Shown here: positions 61,807 to 64,000 of the stretch, in pieces
Position numbering within the stretch: position 1 is the stretch's first letter
How the letters are laid out: every line of letters begins with the position of its first letter
From: Bacillus sp. FJAT-45350
Lineage (GTDB): Bacteria; Bacillota; Bacilli; Bacillales; NISU01
NCBI RefSeq assembly: GCF_002335805.1
Contig: NZ_NISU01000001.1
Span: forward strand, 2,178,079-2,242,078
DNA length: 64,000 bases
Direction: 5' to 3'
Position numbers and translations under genes: made by a program
The notes under the pieces: model-generated
Database searches by the model: none
The model's input: only the letters and a program-made list of their open reading frames with translations
What the model was told of the DNA's origin: nothing

Positions 61807-62240
61807 TTGTTTTCCCCCTCTAATAAAGCTAAAACAGCTAATTTATATCCCTTCAATCCCATTCCAACAATTTGCCCCGCAGTTACTGGAGCTGTAACAG
61901 ATGTATGTCGGAACTCTTCTCTTGCATGTACATTTGAAATATGTACTTCAATGACGGGAATTTCAATACTTGCTATTGCATCGCGTATTGCATAACTATA
62001 ATGTGTGAATGCACCAGGGTTGATAATAATCCCCGTAGCATAGTCCCCTGCTTCATGAATCCAGTCAATTATTTGACCTTCGTGATTTGATTGCTTACAC
62101 TCCAATTCACATTGATTCTTTATTCCAAACTCTATCACTATTTTTTCAAGGTCAGCTAATGTTTCATATCCGTAAACTGCTGGCTCACGTAACCCCAATC
62201 TGTTTAAGTTTGGACCGTTAATAACAAGAATTTTCTTCAT
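61803..62240 (-). CDS. aroQ: Type II 3-dehydroquinate dehydratase
   Basis: A 145-residue enzyme converting 3-dehydroquinate to 3-dehydroshikimate. Seen: ILVINGPNLNRLGLREPAVYG with the catalytic Tyr and Arg, ECKQSNHEGQIIDWIHEA, INPGAFTHYSYAIRDA and IEVHISNVHAREEFRH. ATG at 62240 has GGAG and the standard length. Confidence 0.96.
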   Translation of the reverse strand: MKKILVINGPNLNRLGLREPAVYGYETLADLEKIVIEFGIKNQCELECKQSNHEGQIIDWIHEAGDYATGIIINPGAFTHYSYAIRDAIASIEIPVIEVHISNVHAREEFRHTSVTAPVTAGQIVGMGLKGYKLAVLALLEGENN

Positions 62241-62343
62241 TACTCCGCTTCCCCTCAACCAACGTATTTAAACAAATCAGCATCTACACACGTAGAAAGA
62301 TTTTCCTTCGTATTCTAACATAGCTCTTGTTTTTTGAATAGGT

Positions 62344-62832
62344 TTACGCTCTTGTATGCATTTCTTTGTATTCATACGAAATTGAATAGCCAATAAAGAC
62401 ACCATACAGGATGTAAAGACATATAGATGTAAGGATAGTATTTAAATCTAAATTTGCGACTGATTTTAACCCAGGGAAGATTGGATTAAGCAAGTAAAAT
62501 ACAATTAACCATAGTACGACACCATATCCGAGACCTGCCCAAATAGAATAGACCTTTTCTAAAATTAACTTATATAAAAAGGCAACCAAAATTGAAAGTA
62601 GTGAAATAATGAATATACCTACTAACTGGCCCATATAGCCATCCTTCCAATTTCCTAACGCCCAAGGCATTAGTACTAATGCAGGACCTACTCTCATAAA
62701 ATTAAGAAAAAAGGCTAAATAACCGATCATACTCCAAATCAGTCCACCAAATAAGCCAATGACCGCCACTTTACCATTGTACGACATCGTTTCTTCCCTC
62801 TTATTTTGTTGTAATTGCTCTTGATTTTCCAC
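62344..62832 (-). CDS. yqhR: YqhR-family membrane protein
   Basis: A 162-residue protein with four hydrophobic segments (VIGLFGGLIWSMIGYLAFFL, LVGIFIISLLSILVAFLY, GLGYGVVLWLIVFYLLNP, ILTSICLYILYGVFIGYSI) matching YqhR. I chose the GTG at 62832 because GAGGTGA lies 5 bases upstream. Function is unknown. Confidence 0.82.
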   Translation of the reverse strand: MENQEQLQQNKREETMSYNGKVAVIGLFGGLIWSMIGYLAFFLNFMRVGPALVLMPWALGNWKDGYMGQLVGIFIISLLSILVAFLYKLILEKVYSIWAGLGYGVVLWLIVFYLLNPIFPGLKSVANLDLNTILTSICLYILYGVFIGYSISYEYKEMHTRA

Positions 62833-63094
62833 TATTATCACCTCATGCGCTAGTATGTCCATGAATACATCCAACTATAGATTTTTTTGGAATCTATCTT
62901 TTTGCATACTTATTAATGAATACATGTGTAAAATTTTAATTTAAAGGGAAAAGTAGACAACATAAGGATTTAAATGGAGGATTTTTATTAATTCATGTAG
63001 AATAGATTTAAAGTATTACAGTACGTAAGTTTTACTAAAATAATATTTAAAAATTACACTTATGTTGTTTCGAATTTTATTGGAGGTGAGCACT

Positions 63095-63451
63095 ATGTCT
63101 CGACAATTCTTTCATCCGCTTGTCATGGTTATTATTGGCCTTGCAGTACTTGGATTTGTTTACAGATTGGTCACAAATCCCCTTGGTCTATTCACCCAAA
63201 TTATACTGTATGCCGCTATCGCCTTTGGTATTTTTCTCCTCTATAAACACTTTATATCTAAGAGGATGGGGATGCAAAGTACTTCTCACCGTCCAAACAC
63301 AAACAAAACTAAACCTAGTAACGTTGTTCCACATAAACGTAAAACAAATGACAAAAAAGCTTCTGTACGCCCATTAAAACGAAGACCAGATCATAACCTA
63401 ACGGTAATTGAAGGTAAAAAAAGCAAGAAAAAGAATCGAGCGCTCTTTTAA
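63095..63451 (+). CDS. Small membrane protein, SA1362/YqhP family
   Basis: A 118-residue protein with two transmembrane segments (VMVIIGLAVLGFVYRLV, FTQIILYAAIAFGIFLLY) and a basic tail (KRRPDHNLTVIEGKKSKKKNR), resembling the SA1362/YqhP proteins of Firmicutes. ATG at 63095 follows a strong RBS (GGAGGTGA). Opposite strand to yqhR. In B. subtilis yqhQ and yqhP follow yqhR; no yqhQ (DUF1385) gene is seen here. Confidence 0.78.
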   Translation: MSRQFFHPLVMVIIGLAVLGFVYRLVTNPLGLFTQIILYAAIAFGIFLLYKHFISKRMGMQSTSHRPNTNKTKPSNVVPHKRKTNDKKASVRPLKRRPDHNLTVIEGKKSKKKNRALF

Positions 63452-63474
63452 AATTGCTCGATTCTTTTTCTTTT
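63431..63474 (+). terminator. Terminator of the SA1362-like gene
   Basis: AAGAATCGAGC / GCTCGATTCTT forms an 11-bp stem followed by TTTCTTTTAG, overlapping the end of the gene. Confidence 0.88.
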
Positions 63475-63606
63475 AGATGGTATCTTTAAGGATAAAAAAT
63501 TCTAACAATAAATTTCTAAATATTTTGCACTGTCAACGATCGTGTTAACATATTTTTATCACATATTAGGACAAGTCTTTTATTATCAAAGAAAGGAGAA
63601 TGTAAC

Positions 63607-64000
63607 TTGTTAGCATTTATACTATTTTCTACAACTTCCATAATTGATTTATTTATCTATTTAAGTGATGTATTTTCATCTTCTTATTTTTATTTTCTAG
63701 CCATCCCTTTTTTATTTTGGACAGTTGACAAACATGCTGGATTTCGATTACTTTATTTATTTATGTTTTCTGTTTATCTAAACAATATTTTGAAGGATAT
63801 TTTTAAAGTAGATAGGCCAGATACATCGATAGACGGTTATTCAATGCCAAGTGGACACGCACAAGCCACTACTGTTTTTTGGGGGTTTTTAATTCCTTTC
63901 CTCTCGAAAAAGTTTTTTACATTCGTAGCGATTTCGGTTATTGCACTTATCTCTTTCTCTCGAGTTTATACAAACGCACATTGGACACTTGATATTGTAG
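63607..64000 (+). CDS. PAP2-superfamily phosphatase, 5' part
   Basis: An open frame starting with TTG at 63607 (RBS AAAGGAG, 7 bases upstream) and continuing past the window edge; at least 131 residues. It has several hydrophobic helices and the three phosphatase motifs: KDIFKVDRP, YSMPSGHAQA, and SRVYTNAHWTLDIV at the window end. Likely a membrane phosphatidic-acid or undecaprenyl-pyrophosphate phosphatase. Substrate cannot be told from sequence. Confidence 0.9.
   Translation, partial: MLAFILFSTTSIIDLFIYLSDVFSSSYFYFLAIPFLFWTVDKHAGFRLLYLFMFSVYLNNILKDIFKVDRPDTSIDGYSMPSGHAQATTVFWGFLIPFLSKKFFTFVAISVIALISFSRVYTNAHWTLDIV

Overview
The window looks like chromosomal DNA of a low-GC, endospore-forming, motile member of the Bacillaceae. 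The evidence is spo0A, spoIVB and a complete spoIIIA operon, sigma-A, sigma-D, sigma-54, Zur and FapR-type sites of Bacillus style, and a gene order that follows the Bacillus subtilis yqh-yqi-yqj region. The OLE RNA/oapA pair between ispA and dxs is typical of alkaliphilic, extremophilic or anaerobic Firmicutes (inference: an Alkalihalobacillus- or Anaerobacillus-like organism). Nearly all genes are on the minus strand, so operons read from high to low coordinates.

Layout. 1-8087: a motility block with a 1700-residue repeat protein ending in a FliK-like domain, an FlhB C-terminal-domain paralogue, then fliS and hag behind a sigma-D promoter. 8195-16000: a yqj-like block with DNA polymerase IV and a MarR regulator, a PepT-like peptidase, methylmalonyl-CoA epimerase, the stressosome miniprotein Prli42 (plus strand), an L,D-transpeptidase, YqjA and an arginine/amino-acid ABC transporter. 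16315-21653: dicarboxylate sensing and uptake (DctS/DctR, a DctB-like binding protein, a DASS/SLC13 carrier). 21805-25300: tRNA-Arg(UCG), bacilliredoxin BrxB, a histidine-rich ZnuA under a Zur-controlled promoter, two unrecognised genes and a tandem-repeat intergenic region. 25298-33636: the branched-chain keto-acid dehydrogenase operon behind a sigma-54 promoter, with its activator BkdR upstream; ptb and buk are absent.

33791-40062: yqzF, a four-gene SteA/SteB/glycosyltransferase cluster, a 59-codon gene, spo0A and spoIVB. 40185-50519: argR-recN and the run nusB-folD-xseA-xseB-ispA-OLE RNA-oapA-dxs-tlyA, combining DNA repair, one-carbon and isoprenoid functions with the OLE ribonucleoprotein. 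50855-53192: accB-accC-yqhY with a FapR-like box at the promoter. 54188-59780: spoIIIAA-AH and yqhV. 60101-64000: efp, yqhT, aroQ, yqhR, and on the plus strand a small membrane protein and a PAP2 phosphatase cut by the window edge.

The most unusual items are (1) the OLE RNA with its own near-consensus promoter, (2) the expanded FliK-like repeat protein paired with an FlhB-like protein lacking the NPTH cleavage motif, (3) the SteA/SteB cluster with a divergent polyprenyl-phosphate sugar transferase, (4) repeated cre-like modules before the dicarboxylate carrier, and (5) intergenic tandem and dispersed short repeats.
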